Positions 1 to 9,724 of a stretch of 64,000 nt of DNA are shown here, piece after piece. Under the pieces are notes generated by a model that was not told the origin of the DNA, made no database searches, and was given only the letters and a program-made list of their open reading frames with translations. The DNA is from Arabidopsis thaliana (taxonomy: Eukaryota; Streptophyta; Magnoliopsida; Brassicales; Brassicaceae), in the NCBI RefSeq assembly GCF_000001735.4, contig NC_003074.8, positions 7,564,101 through 7,628,100 of the forward strand, given 5' to 3'. The stretch's first letter is position 1; the number at the start of each line of letters is the position of its first letter. The translations under genes and the position numbers were made by a program.

Positions 1-974
1 TCGAGGATATACCGGAGAAGAACGCCTTTGTATGGTCATTGATGATGTCTGGGTATTTTAGGATAGGTGATGTGCATGAAGCTAGAGCTATTTTTTATCG
101 AGTTTTTGCTCGTGATTTGGTGATTTGGAACACTTTGATTGCTGGTTATGCACAGAATGGGTATTCTGATGATGCTATTGATGCTTTCTTTAATATGCAA
201 GGAGAAGGGTATGAACCGGATGCGGTAACGGTTTCTAGTATTTTATCTGCTTGTGCTCAATCTGGTCGTCTTGATGTTGGCAGAGAAGTTCACTCTCTGA
301 TTAATCATAGAGGAATTGAGCTTAACCAGTTTGTTTCAAATGCTTTGATTGATATGTATGCGAAATGTGGGGATCTAGAGAATGCGACATCCGTGTTTGA
401 GTCGATAAGTGTGAGAAGTGTAGCATGTTGTAACTCTATGATCTCGTGTCTAGCCATACATGGGAAAGGCAAAGAAGCTTTAGAGATGTTCAGCACGATG
501 GAGAGCTTAGATTTAAAGCCTGACGAGATCACTTTTATAGCGGTTCTCACTGCTTGTGTCCATGGAGGCTTTCTAATGGAAGGTCTAAAGATATTCTCGG
601 AGATGAAAACTCAAGACGTGAAACCGAATGTAAAGCATTTTGGATGTTTGATACATCTCTTGGGACGCTCCGGGAAATTGAAAGAAGCTTACAGATTGGT
701 AAAAGAAATGCATGTGAAACCGAACGATACAGTATTGGGAGCTTTGCTTGGTGCATGTAAGGTTCATATGGATACAGAAATGGCTGAACAAGTGATGAAG
801 ATCATCGAGACTGCTGGAAGCATCACTAACAGTTACAGCGAGAACCATCTTGCATCGATATCGAACTTGTATGCACACACCGAAAGATGGCAAACAGCTG
901 AAGCGTTGAGAGTAGAAATGGAGAAAAGAGGTCTTGAGAAATCCCCAGGGCTTAGCTCACTAGTTTTGACCTGA
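1..974 (+). CDS. PLS-class pentatricopeptide repeat (PPR) protein, 3' part
   Basis: The reading frame is open from the window edge (frame starting at base 3) to a TGA at 972-974, so the 5' part lies outside. The visible ~324 residues contain repeating PPR units, for example DLVIWNTLIAGYAQNGYSDD, FVSNALIDMYAKCGDLENAT and DEITFIAVLTACVHGG, alternating in the P-L-S pattern, then a C-terminal E-type extension (NDTVLGALLGACKVHMDTEM) and no DYW deaminase domain. PLS-class PPR proteins bind organellar RNA one base per motif and mostly serve C-to-U editing in mitochondria or plastids. The N-terminal targeting peptide is not in the window, so the organelle and target are unknown. Recalled as At3g21470. 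No intron is seen in this part. Confidence 0.93.
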   Translation, partial: EDIPEKNAFVWSLMMSGYFRIGDVHEARAIFYRVFARDLVIWNTLIAGYAQNGYSDDAIDAFFNMQGEGYEPDAVTVSSILSACAQSGRLDVGREVHSLINHRGIELNQFVSNALIDMYAKCGDLENATSVFESISVRSVACCNSMISCLAIHGKGKEALEMFSTMESLDLKPDEITFIAVLTACVHGGFLMEGLKIFSEMKTQDVKPNVKHFGCLIHLLGRSGKLKEAYRLVKEMHVKPNDTVLGALLGACKVHMDTEMAEQVMKIIETAGSITNSYSENHLASISNLYAHTERWQTAEALRVEMEKRGLEKSPGLSSLVLT

Positions 975-1597
975 GTCTATACCACTTAGCTTTATTTGAA
1001 GAAGTAAAATACTTAGTGATTATGAAATTGCCTTTATAAACAGTGTTTATACAAAAAATCCTAAAATGGGATTTGATGATTGTTATCTGCTTGATATTGC
1101 AAAGTGCAGACATATTCCCATTAGTGGTTGGAGAAAAGGCAAAAAAATATGGTCATCTCAAGATTCGAACTTGTTGGTACCCATTTCAACCTATACAAAT
1201 TACATACCACTGGACCAAACGCAAACTTATTAAAAGTTTCATTTCTGCTTCTACCTCTAGTTGGTATCTTTTTCACGGCTTTGTTCATGTGGTCTCCATT
1301 CTAGTTGTGTTCTACTCTTAGGTGCTATGTCCTTATATAAAATCTATGTGTTCACAAGCGATCATCTTGGTGTCAGTCCTGTCAAAATTGTTGATAATTT
1401 TGTGGTCCACAGATAAAACTAGGAATACCTTACTATCTAGCTATATCTTAAGATTTTATGATCACAGGAATACCTTACTATCTAGCTATATCTAGGCATA
1501 TATTTCTTACTAGAACCATATTTGTTAAAGAATAAATATTCTTTGTTTTTATATATCATTTGTTGATTTTTTTTAAAAAAAATTTACCACATGATCC
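975..1597. other. AT-rich spacer
   Basis: Spacer downstream of the PPR gene. An open frame at 1043-1321 shows no recognisable domain and I do not call it. The only clear structure is the 28-bp direct repeat annotated separately. Confidence 0.6.
1421..1493. repeat. 28-bp perfect direct repeat, 45-bp period
   Basis: The 28 bases beginning AGGAATACCTTACTATCTAG occur at 1421-1448 and again at 1466-1493, separated by 17 bases of unrelated AT-rich sequence. No function is evident; a local slippage duplication is the simplest reading. Confidence 0.9.
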
Positions 1598-2794
1598 GTT
1601 AGATTGATATTCACTAAATAAGATGTTGGAGAAAAAATTATTTCTACTGAAAAGTAAAACAATCTATACATTTAAATTAGGGTCAATTTAACTTTTAGGC
1701 ACAATTTGGTAAGAATATTTTTTTTTTGTTTGACCTATAAATAGAATAGACTCGACAATCGATATTGTTTCGACGACAAAGGTTTTGCACTATAAACATC
1801 AAATTCACTTTGGAATGTGTCGTTCAACCTATCATTCCTCCCATTCTAGGAGGTGGTATCAACATCGTGATTCCTCCGAATGTAGATATAGACCTGAGTG
1901 TAACTACGGTGGACAAAGAAAACGCGTATTGGGATTTCAACTTGGTTTGATAAGACCGGGAAAAACCTTTGTCAAAGTTGTTATAGAAGTTGGAAAAGAA
2001 GTCATTCTAAACATACGCACAACGCCAAAAGACGCACGCTTCCCGAAGACTTACAAAAATAAGCCACCTACTTCGTATCTTGTGCTTCAACCAAAGAGAT
2101 CTCAACATTATCCGGATTTTTGGAAGATAAATTGGTCAAGTACTCGTCACCACCCCACACTGGCCGCAGAGACAGTTCTAGGTCAAGAGATACTGAAGCA
2201 ACAAATCCTCAATAGGCTGAGGTATCTTACATTTAATGCTGATGGAGAGTTAGTTGGTTTGTAATAACAAATGTTGCTCTTTCTCCTTTAAGAAACTTAA
2301 CGTATGTGTTGTTATCAGAGTTTGTGCTTTTCAATCAGAGCAACAAATATAAATGTGGTTCCAAGGTTATACATCGTGATTCCTCCGAATGTAGATATAG
2401 ACCTGAGTGTAACTACGGTGGACAAAGAAAACGTGTATTGTGACATGTCTGGTATATGTATTGAGTTAGATTGATATTCATTAAATAAGATGTTGGAGAA
2501 AAATTATTTCTACTAAAAAGTAAAACAATCTATACATTTAAATTAGGGTCAATTTAACTTTTAGGCGCAATTTGGTAAGAATAATTTTTCTTTGTTTGAC
2601 CTATAAATAGAATAGACTCGACAATAGATATTGTTCCGACGACAAAGGTTTTGCACCATAAACATCGAATTCAGTTTGGAATGTGTCGCTCAACCTATCA
2701 TTCCTCCCATTCTAGGAGGTGGTATCAACATCGTGATTCCTCCGAATGTAGATATAGACCTGAGTGTAACTACCGTGGACAAAGAAAACGCGTA
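1598..2794 (+). repeat. Duplicated promoter-plus-ORF unit (two ~330-bp copies and one fragment)
   Basis: Copy A (1598-1928) and copy B (2465-2794) match closely over about 330 bp with scattered substitutions and small indels. Each has a TATA-like TATAAATA (near 1736 in A and 2602 in B) followed by the start of an open frame. A third fragment (2371-2440) repeats the last ~70 bases of the unit. The bases after that fragment (2441-2465) also resemble 2911-2936, so the region grew by more than one local duplication. The units share the flanking AT-rich character and carry no terminal inverted repeats that I can see. Confidence 0.85.
1815..2264 (+). other. Unrecognised open reading frame, 149 codons, in copy A
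   Basis: An ATG at 1815, about 75 bases after a TATA-like box, opens a frame to a TAA at 2262-2264. The N-terminal third is Cys, His, Ser and Arg rich (MCRSTYHSSHSRRW) and looks like an out-of-frame reading. The C-terminal two thirds (residues ~45-149) look more protein-like: a Lys-rich segment with FVKVVIEVGKEVIL, then HYPDFWKINW and LRYLTFNADGELVG. A second frame over 1765-1950 also has protein-like composition (PPILGGGINIVIPPNVDIDL). I recognise no family in either. It could be a young orphan gene or the relic of something older; expression data would decide. Confidence 0.35.
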
Positions 2795-2863
2795 GTGGTG
2801 ATAATGGTGAAATCGTGGGAGGTGAAAGTCTTTTTAGTTAGGGTTTGTTCTTGTAAATCGTAA
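2681..2863 (+). pseudogene. Short ORF of copy B, truncated relative to copy A
   Basis: The copy B unit starts the same frame at ATG 2681. Its first ~38 codons match the copy A ORF except for one Gly-to-Arg change. The repeat then ends at about 2794 and the frame runs into unrelated sequence, stopping at 2863 (60 residues). It lacks the C-terminal two thirds of the copy A ORF, so it is most likely a non-functional partial duplicate. Confidence 0.4.
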
Positions 2864-3293
2864 AATGTATGTGGAATATGAATTTCTTATATTAATTTTA
2901 GAGTTGCTTATTGTGATCGGTCTGGTCTATGTATTGAGGTAGAGTCATTATGTGCACTTGTCATCATTTAAATAGTTTGATTGATGTTAACTTGTGTGTT
3001 TTGACCTGAGTATGTACAACTTAAAAAAATGATCAAAATAAACATGATTAAGCGAGTTCTATGCTTTTTTATACACAAATATCGATACCATGTATATTCA
3101 AATCAAGAAAATATTCAAACTAACTATTTGAACTACAAATTTTTAGTGGAAAAAAATATATTGACCTAAACGGATGGATGCTGGTACAAACTAAAATAAT
3201 TTATTATGACGATGATGTTAGAGTTTGTTAAACAAAATAGTTATATTGAAGGAATGGGTTTTGATCCCAATAAACAATTTTAAAAAAGAAGAA
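2864..3293. other. AT-rich spacer before the tRNA gene
   Basis: No gene seen. A run of six A's at 3282-3287 lies just downstream of the minus-strand tRNA gene and supplies its RNA polymerase III T-run terminator. Confidence 0.5.
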
Positions 3294-3365
3294 GGGGCGT
3301 TCCGAGAATTGAACTCGGGACCTCTCGCACCCTAAGCGAGAATCATACCACTAGACCAAACGCCC
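3294..3365 (-). tRNA. tRNA-Pro (anticodon AGG)
   Basis: The minus strand reads as a 72-nt tRNA. The acceptor stem GGGCGTT pairs with AACGCCC and a C discriminator follows. The D-arm carries the A box (TGGTCTAGTGG). The anticodon stem CTCGC/GCGAG holds the loop TTAGGGT, anticodon AGG, which decodes CCU/CCC proline codons once A34 becomes inosine. The T-arm carries the B box (GAGTTCAATTCTC). No intron. A T-run terminator follows on the minus strand. It is transcribed divergently from the BRCT gene 265 bp away. Confidence 0.97.
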
Positions 3366-3507
3366 TTTTTGTTAAATTGTTACAACAGTAACTTTATATA
3401 TTATCTATTGTTTATTTCCCTCCAGATATTAGGTAGTTCACGCTCCCCGCGAACCCTAACGAGACCACTTTACTGTCTTTTGCGCGCCTAAAATTCCCCG
3501 TGTCGGC

Positions 3508-3537
3508 TTTCTTCTTCTTCTTCTTCTTCTTCTTCTT
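3508..3537. repeat. (CTT)n microsatellite in the 5' leader of the BRCT gene
   Basis: About ten CTT units lie ~95 bases upstream of the BRCT gene start codon. Pyrimidine triplet runs are common in Arabidopsis 5' untranslated regions near transcription starts. Its length is likely to vary between accessions. Confidence 0.9.
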
Positions 3538-3629
3538 CACTTTTGGATCTACATTGAAATCGCCTCTAGAGAAATCAAACCCGGCGAATTGGACTATCGT
3601 TGTCGGAGTTTGTCAGTGGATGAATTGCC

Positions 3630-6600
3630 ATGGCTAAATCTAACCAAAACTTTTCTCCGTATGAAGAGACCCAGCCGATTGATTCTAATCCACCTTCTTC
3701 TTCTGATTCTGGTAATTTTTACACTTACTAATCTCTTGTAGGGTTTATTCTTCATCAAAAGCTCCGATTTTTGCCTCTCATCGATCTGTTATATAAAAGA
3801 AATTTTGATTTTTCTGAGTTCTTGCTCTGTAATTTGAAGATTTTGGAAACTAATATGTGGTTTCTTAGTTACTCTTCTCTGTAGTTTACTATTACCTGAC
3901 CTAATTTGTTTTGAATCTTAGGCGAGGATAAAGATAGCTTGCTTGGGGATTGTGACACACAACCTGTTGATGACAATGCTTTGATTAATGATCAGTATAT
4001 GGAGACTCAGGTCATGGATACTGAATGTGATAATGAAGAATTTCTTCTTTGTAATGAAACTCAAGCAGTTGATTTGGGATTTGAAACCGGAGAAGAAGTA
4101 CTTGTAGAGGGGAAACAGTTACTTGAAGCTTCTGATGGTTTGGCTACTCAGGTTTTGGATCTTTGTGATGATGAAGTTGTTGTGGATAGTGATGATGATG
4201 TTACTGATGTGTTGGAGGGCAACAGTGATCTCTCTGATAGTGATGACTCGGGTAGTAAAGCGGAAACTGTGTTATCTAGTGAAGAGAATAGACAGGATGC
4301 TAATGAAAAGGTTAAATCAGCAGTTGTCTTTGATGCTTGGTCGAACGAACATGGAGTTTCTGGTGAGTTTCTTACCAATATTGCAGAGTTTGTTAATGAA
4401 TATTGAAATTTTAAGTTGGCTACTTAGGTTCAGTATAGATTTATCGGATCACAATGTCTTGACCTAATCTTAGTTGCTTACCAGCCTATAAGCATGAGAG
4501 ATATTCTTCGTTAATCAGTTGCTTACCAGCCTCTAAGTATGTTTTTGTATATAGTTTGTAACTCCATTGTTAATGTTCATGTAATCTTTTAGAAGATGGA
4601 GATCTTAATCTAATTAGGTAGTCATATTTTCCTGTGTTCTATTAACAAACCATTGGTAGTTGCAGACTTGCAGTTATTTTAAGACAATATCTGCCTTGCA
4701 TTCTTTTCAAGTTCCCTCTCTCATTTGCACTTTTCCAATGACCTTTTTTTCTTTTACCAGGAAAAAAGGTGGCTAGGTTCGCTTCAGTTCGTTCAGCAGC
4801 TTTTCGTGCTTCTGCTGTGGCAGCTCGTGTTGCAAACCAAAAATCTGCCAACACTGACTGTTCTACACTAATCAACTGTCATTCTTCTGGGAAAGGAACC
4901 ACACATAATTCTGGTCTAGAAAATAGTGTTGGGGAAGTAGGGAATCAGCAATCTCTTACCAGTTTATTTGTTGAAGAGAAAAAGGACTTAAGAACAGGAA
5001 AAAAAACAGCGAGGAAGCTTTTCGTAGAGGATTTCCCTGAAGAAAAATTTCATTCTACTGATTGCAATGTCGATCTGGGGAATTTGAGTTATATTGGCTC
5101 TCAAGAACCTGGTGAGGAATCCCAGGCCAGTGCTCTTAACTTGGTTGATAAGCTCATTAGTGAGTGCCGTCTAGAGTTTGATTTTGAAGTTCAAGCTGAC
5201 TATGGAAGGAAAACAGAAGATAAATCAAAATTTGTTCAGATTTTTAAAGGTCCACAAGAATTAGCAAAGAAGGTAAGTTACAAAAGTGGAGCTGTTGGAA
5301 ACAATATTTTCGACTGGGATGATAATCGTGAGGATGAAGGAGGGGGTGATATCTATCGTAGAAGAAAAGATGAATTCTTTGGCGTTGCAAGTAAAAGACG
5401 GGAATTTTCTAGCTTGCCTAGAGAACAGAAAAGAGAACTGATACCAGTTGCAGTGGATAAAAGATGGGCTCGTTCTGATTCCAAACTGTTGAAGCATAGT
5501 GTGACTAGGAGCCGAAAGAATATCCAGGGTGCTAAAAAGAATCTTGGCAAAGAGTTAGATGAAGTTCGTGAAGCGGCAGTTTTAGGGAATGATACACAAG
5601 TGGCTGCTGAAGCGATTGATGATCTGTGCTCTGGAGACCGTGGCAAATTTGATGGTGAGGCGAGTTGTCTTACAGGAAAGAAACTGTCACCAGAAGAAGA
5701 GAGAGGATTTTCTCCCGGTGGAGTCGTTACTAGACAATCCAAGGGAACTAAGAGGATTCAGGCTATGAGTAAAGATGAATTGTTGAAAAAAAGAATGAAG
5801 AAGGCTAGTCCTAGTCCTGCTAAAGCTTGCCGGACGAATATCGAAGGATCTTCAAATGGTGACCAGCTTAATAAAGAAGGTCCATGCTGCTGGAAGAGTA
5901 GGAAGGTCCAGACTGCTTCACGAGAAACTAAAAAGAATCTTGTTGACGAGTTTGATGAAGTTTCTCAGGAAAGTAATACAGAAATGTTTGATAGGCATGA
6001 AGAAGCAGAAGCAGGCCCTGATACACAAATGGCTGCTGAAGTGATGAATGCTCTGCACTCTGGGGACGGCAGGGAAATTGATCCTGAGCCAAATAATCTA
6101 ATAGGTAAGAAATTGTTATTGGAAGGAGGCATTTCTAGGTGTGGAGTCGTTACCAGAAAGTCCAAGAGGATCAAGGGGATTCAGGCTGTGGACAATGATG
6201 TTGAATCATTGAAACCAAAAAACAAGAAGGCTAGATCAATTCTTGCTAAGTCTTTTGAGAAGAATATGGATAGGTATTCAAAAAATGACAAAGTTGATAC
6301 GCCAGATGAAGCTGTTGCGTCAACCACAGAAAAGAGGCAAGGAGAATTATCAAACAAACATTGTATGTCTAAGTTACTTAAGCAATCACATAGAGGTGAA
6401 GCTGAGGTGTTGAATTATCCCAAGCGGAGAAGATCAGCTCGTATTTCACAAGATCAGGTTAATGAGGCTGGGAGGAGTTCAGATCCCGCGTTTGATACTC
6501 CAGCTAAGTCTAAGACGCCGTCAACAAATGTATCGCCTATATGCATGGGTGACGAGTATCATAGACTTTCTTGCAAAGATTCATTTACATCACACACTAC

Positions 6601-7890
6601 AAGGGAATTTCGTAGCTTAACCGTACCAGTAGCGGAACCTATCTCCGAGACAAAGAGTACTAGAAAGAGAAGAGATTTGGGTAGTATATGTGTCTTGTTC
6701 AGCCAGCATCTTGATGAAGATGTGACCAAGCATCAGAAGAAGGTATAGTTGGGTTTCTAACTGTAACTTTAGTTACCTTCGATCATGTGACCTTATTCCT
6801 TGCTTTTTCTTTTACAATTGGTAGTGAATTTTCAGTTTTGCATTAACCAAGTCTTCTAGACAAAAGTAAACCTCTTAACAATCTGGCATATGATATGTTT
6901 AACAGATTTTGGCAAGGTTTGATATCTCGGAAGCTTCCTCCATGAAGGAGGCAACACACTTCATAGCTGATAACTTTACGCGCACAAGGAACATGCTAGA
7001 GGCAATCGCTTCAGGCAAGCCAGTGGTCACAACACAATGGCTTGAAAGCATCGATCAAGTAAACATATACGTTGATGAGGATATGTATATACTCAGAGAT
7101 TCAAAGAAGGAGAAGGAGTTCTGTTTCAACATGGGGGTTTCTTTGGCTCGTGCACGCCAGTTTCCGCTACTACAGGTATCTAATACTCTTTTGGTTTCAA
7201 TTCTTTTTTTACCTCGTTTATTCTCCCTTTTCGGCTCATTATATTTACATATTTCAGGGAAGAAGAGTTTTTATCACTCCAAATACAAAGCCTGCTTTAA
7301 ACACAATCACTACTTTGGTTAAAGCAGTTCATGGACTGGTAATCATTTCTTCACCTTTTTACACTTTCATGTGCATGTTTTCAAAACTTTTTCTCCCCGA
7401 AACTGATCCATAATGAAAACAAATGCCAGCCTGTAGAAAGACTCGGAAGATCTTCCCTAAGCGAAGATAAGGTCCCAGAGAATCTTCTGGTCTTATCATG
7501 TGAAGAGGATCGCGCTATCTGTATACCCTTTCTGGAAAGAGGTGAGTTTTATAGTTTGGTCTATATAACTTCTGCTTTTGTATGTGGTAGATTTCACGGG
7601 GAAATCACAGTTTTTCTTTTCCTTCTTCTCAGGGGCCGAGGTATATAGCTCGGAGTTACTACTAAATGGGATAGTTACCCAAAGGCTTGAGTATGAGAGG
7701 TGGGTATTGTTATTAGACAATAAATTCTTATATTTGTCGAACAAAGCTTTGTCTCATCTCATTCATGGCTTCTTACTTGGGAATCTTGAACTGTGTTAGG
7801 TACCGTCTCTTCACAGACCATGTGAGAAGAACGCGGTCAACGATATGGATCAAAGACGGGAAAGGTAAGTTCCAACGTCGTAGCGGGTAA
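3630..7890 (+). CDS. Tandem-BRCT DNA damage response protein, TQ-repeat N-terminus
   Basis: Eight exons (3630-3711, 3922-4362, 4761-6742, 6906-7175, 7258-7338, 7430-7541, 7633-7699, 7800-7890) splice in frame at GT-AG borders to 1041 residues. Residues 1-110 are acidic and hold five TQ-x-hydrophobic-D repeats (Thr14, 40, 56, 74, 103). Residues ~80-145 are strongly acidic. The large exon 3 encodes a Lys/Arg/Ser-rich, probably disordered middle with two ~130-residue internal repeats, each with a GVVTR-SK-K-IQA core and another DTQ-AAE site. Two BRCT domains lie at about 815-900 (HFIADNFTRTRNMLEAIA, QWLES) and 925-1015. Tandem BRCTs bind phosphoserine peptides at DNA damage sites. Recalled as At3g21480. 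A 5-codon upstream frame overlaps the start codon. Nuclear action is inferred. Confidence 0.93.
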
Positions 7891-8138
7891 AAGAGTAAAT
7901 GTGATCAAACTCCTATATGATAGTTCAGTTTTAGATTAGTTTAGAAAGTGGCTGTATATGTAACATGTTTGGCTTAACTCGTGTAACTATAATCTGTTGG
8001 GTTTTGAGTCATTATGAACAAATTGAAAAGAGGAACAACGATAGAGATTCTTTAACCTTTCTATTTCATCATTGAATGGTAGCTAAATTATTTAAAAAAT
8101 CGATGGAAACACCCAAACTCAAAACCAAAGGCAAACAT

Positions 8139-8350
8139 TCGCCTCCGCTTCCATCACCAGCAGTGAAATCTCCTCCACAGAACATTTGATTAGGTTCAAG
8201 ACGGTGGAAGATTGATCCCTTGTAGTGGAGTGGCTTACCAAGCTTCCCCATCCCTTTCTCCCTGTGTACATAGGGCCCGGAAATTCTCCGCCGCTCGTGG
8301 TGTCGTGTCTGCAAAGAGCTCCATCACAATCCGACCACACTCTGCTGTCC
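8139..8350 (-). pseudogene. Cyclophilin (peptidyl-prolyl isomerase) fragment
   Basis: The minus strand encodes cyclophilin sequence in two frames. First comes [20 protein letters not shown] followed by ALCT. After a 1-base insertion the match continues in the next frame as [19 protein letters not shown] and [14 protein letters not shown]. This corresponds to about residues 15-85 of a ~170-residue single-domain cyclophilin. Similarity stops abruptly after the GGE, so the C-terminal half and the N-terminal strand are missing. Arabidopsis cytosolic cyclophilin genes are mostly intronless, so lack of introns does not prove retroposition, and I see no clear poly(A) remnant at its 3' side. The fragment is a dead duplicate. 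Confidence 0.85.
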
Positions 8351-8357
8351 ACGCTCA

Positions 8358-8964
8358 AATAAAAAAAAAACTTTAGGATTAGCTTTTACTACTTGTTCAA
8401 CGCCACCACGCTCCACCAGCCGGAGGAAGAACATTAACGTTTAATCCACCACCACCTCCACCAGCGGGTGGTACGAGTTCGGCAACAGGTTTAAACGTTA
8501 ATTGTAAAACCAACATTAGCCGGAACGTTAATTGAACAGGTGCATTGGCTTCATTAAAGCTCAAACTTACATAGTAGGGTTTACCGGAGATTTACCGTAG
8601 ATTTTTACGTATTTCTCTAATATATAATGGATTATCCTAACGATATCTAAATTATTAAATCTAATGATATCTAAGTCACAACATTACACTATTTTTTTTT
8701 TAAAAACGAACCGTTATCACAATTCACATTACAATGAGATTCAATTAAGTATTCACACTTGCATTTCACACTTGCATCTATTAAACTCGAACAGAATAAT
8801 TAAGGAACGGTATTAACCGTCAATAACTCCCATCCTAAATCTAAACTGCCATTGCATCACAAAATTCAAAAACTATCCGACTCTTTTGAGTTTTTGTCAT
8901 CTCTTGTCGCTTCAGACATAAACTACAGTCTGAACTTCATAAACTAATTGTCGTCGATTCAACA
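8358..8964. other. Spacer and promoter region of the HMA gene
   Basis: Contains CCACC-rich stretches near 8401-8475 and two copies of an ACGTTAATTG motif near 8494 and 8524, then AT-rich DNA up to the HMA gene. No gene seen. Confidence 0.5.
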
Positions 8965-9569
8965 ATGACGAAAGATAAGAAGAAAAAGGACAATGTCAGA
9001 GTAAGATCTTACTTAACATTCTCCTTTTTGTTGTTAATCCTCTGTTTTTTTTCCTCTGTTTTCAATACGTTACTTCATTTGTTTTCTCAATTTTCTTCGA
9101 TATGTTGTAGTATATGGATGTCGAATTCAATGTATCGATGCATTGCAACGACTGCGAGAGAAAAATCGCTAGAGTTATTTCCAAATTCAAAGGTATAAAT
9201 CAAAGTAACGTTTCCTTCAAAGGTATATACATGTTTTTTATAGTTTCTAATTTGAATGATCTATGAATTTTCATAGGAGTTGAAACGTTTGTGACGGATA
9301 TGATTAACCACAAGGTTGTGGTCAGGGGAAAGATTGATCCGAACAAGTTGTTGAAGAAGCTTAAGAAGAAGACTGGCAAAAGAGTGAAGATTGTAGTTAA
9401 GGAAGAGAAAGGTGAAGAATCTAGTAAGGAGAACGAAAATGTTCTCGAGATTGATATGGAATCGATTTGTTTAGGGGATCAGTCGATGTTCGGGTTTTGT
9501 GATTGGGAGATGGAGAAATTTATGGTGTTTAGTGATGAAAACGTCAAAGCCATTTGTTCTATTTCTTAG
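8965..9569 (+). CDS. Small heavy-metal-associated (HMA) domain protein
   Basis: Three exons (8965-9000, 9111-9192, 9277-9569) give a 136-residue protein. After a Lys-rich start (MTKDKKKKDN) comes one HMA domain at about 13-75, with the metal-binding loop MHCNDC (CxxC) and the usual beta-alpha-beta pattern through VETFVTDMINHKVVV and GKRVKIVVK. Such domains bind soft metals such as Cu(I), Zn or Cd. The protein has no C-terminal CaaX box, so it is an HPP type and not a farnesylated HIPP. The acidic tail is unremarkable. A duplicated splice-donor sequence after exon 2 could add 10 residues in frame. Recalled as At3g21490. Confidence 0.9.
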
Positions 9570-9724
9570 CCTAGTTGAAACGAGATATAAGCAATACACA
9601 CAAAATCATTCTTGAATGTGAATGAATTTATTCAAGATGTTATATAACTATAATATATCCTTCTTCTAAGCGGGTTCTCTCGATATAGGTTTTTTGTGGA
9701 AAGAGCACTCTCATGGAGATCCCG

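Noticed and set aside
1043-1321. Plus-strand open frame, 92 codons, downstream of the PPR gene
   Set aside because: No domain, hydrophobic AT-driven composition, and it sits in the 3' flank of the PPR gene.
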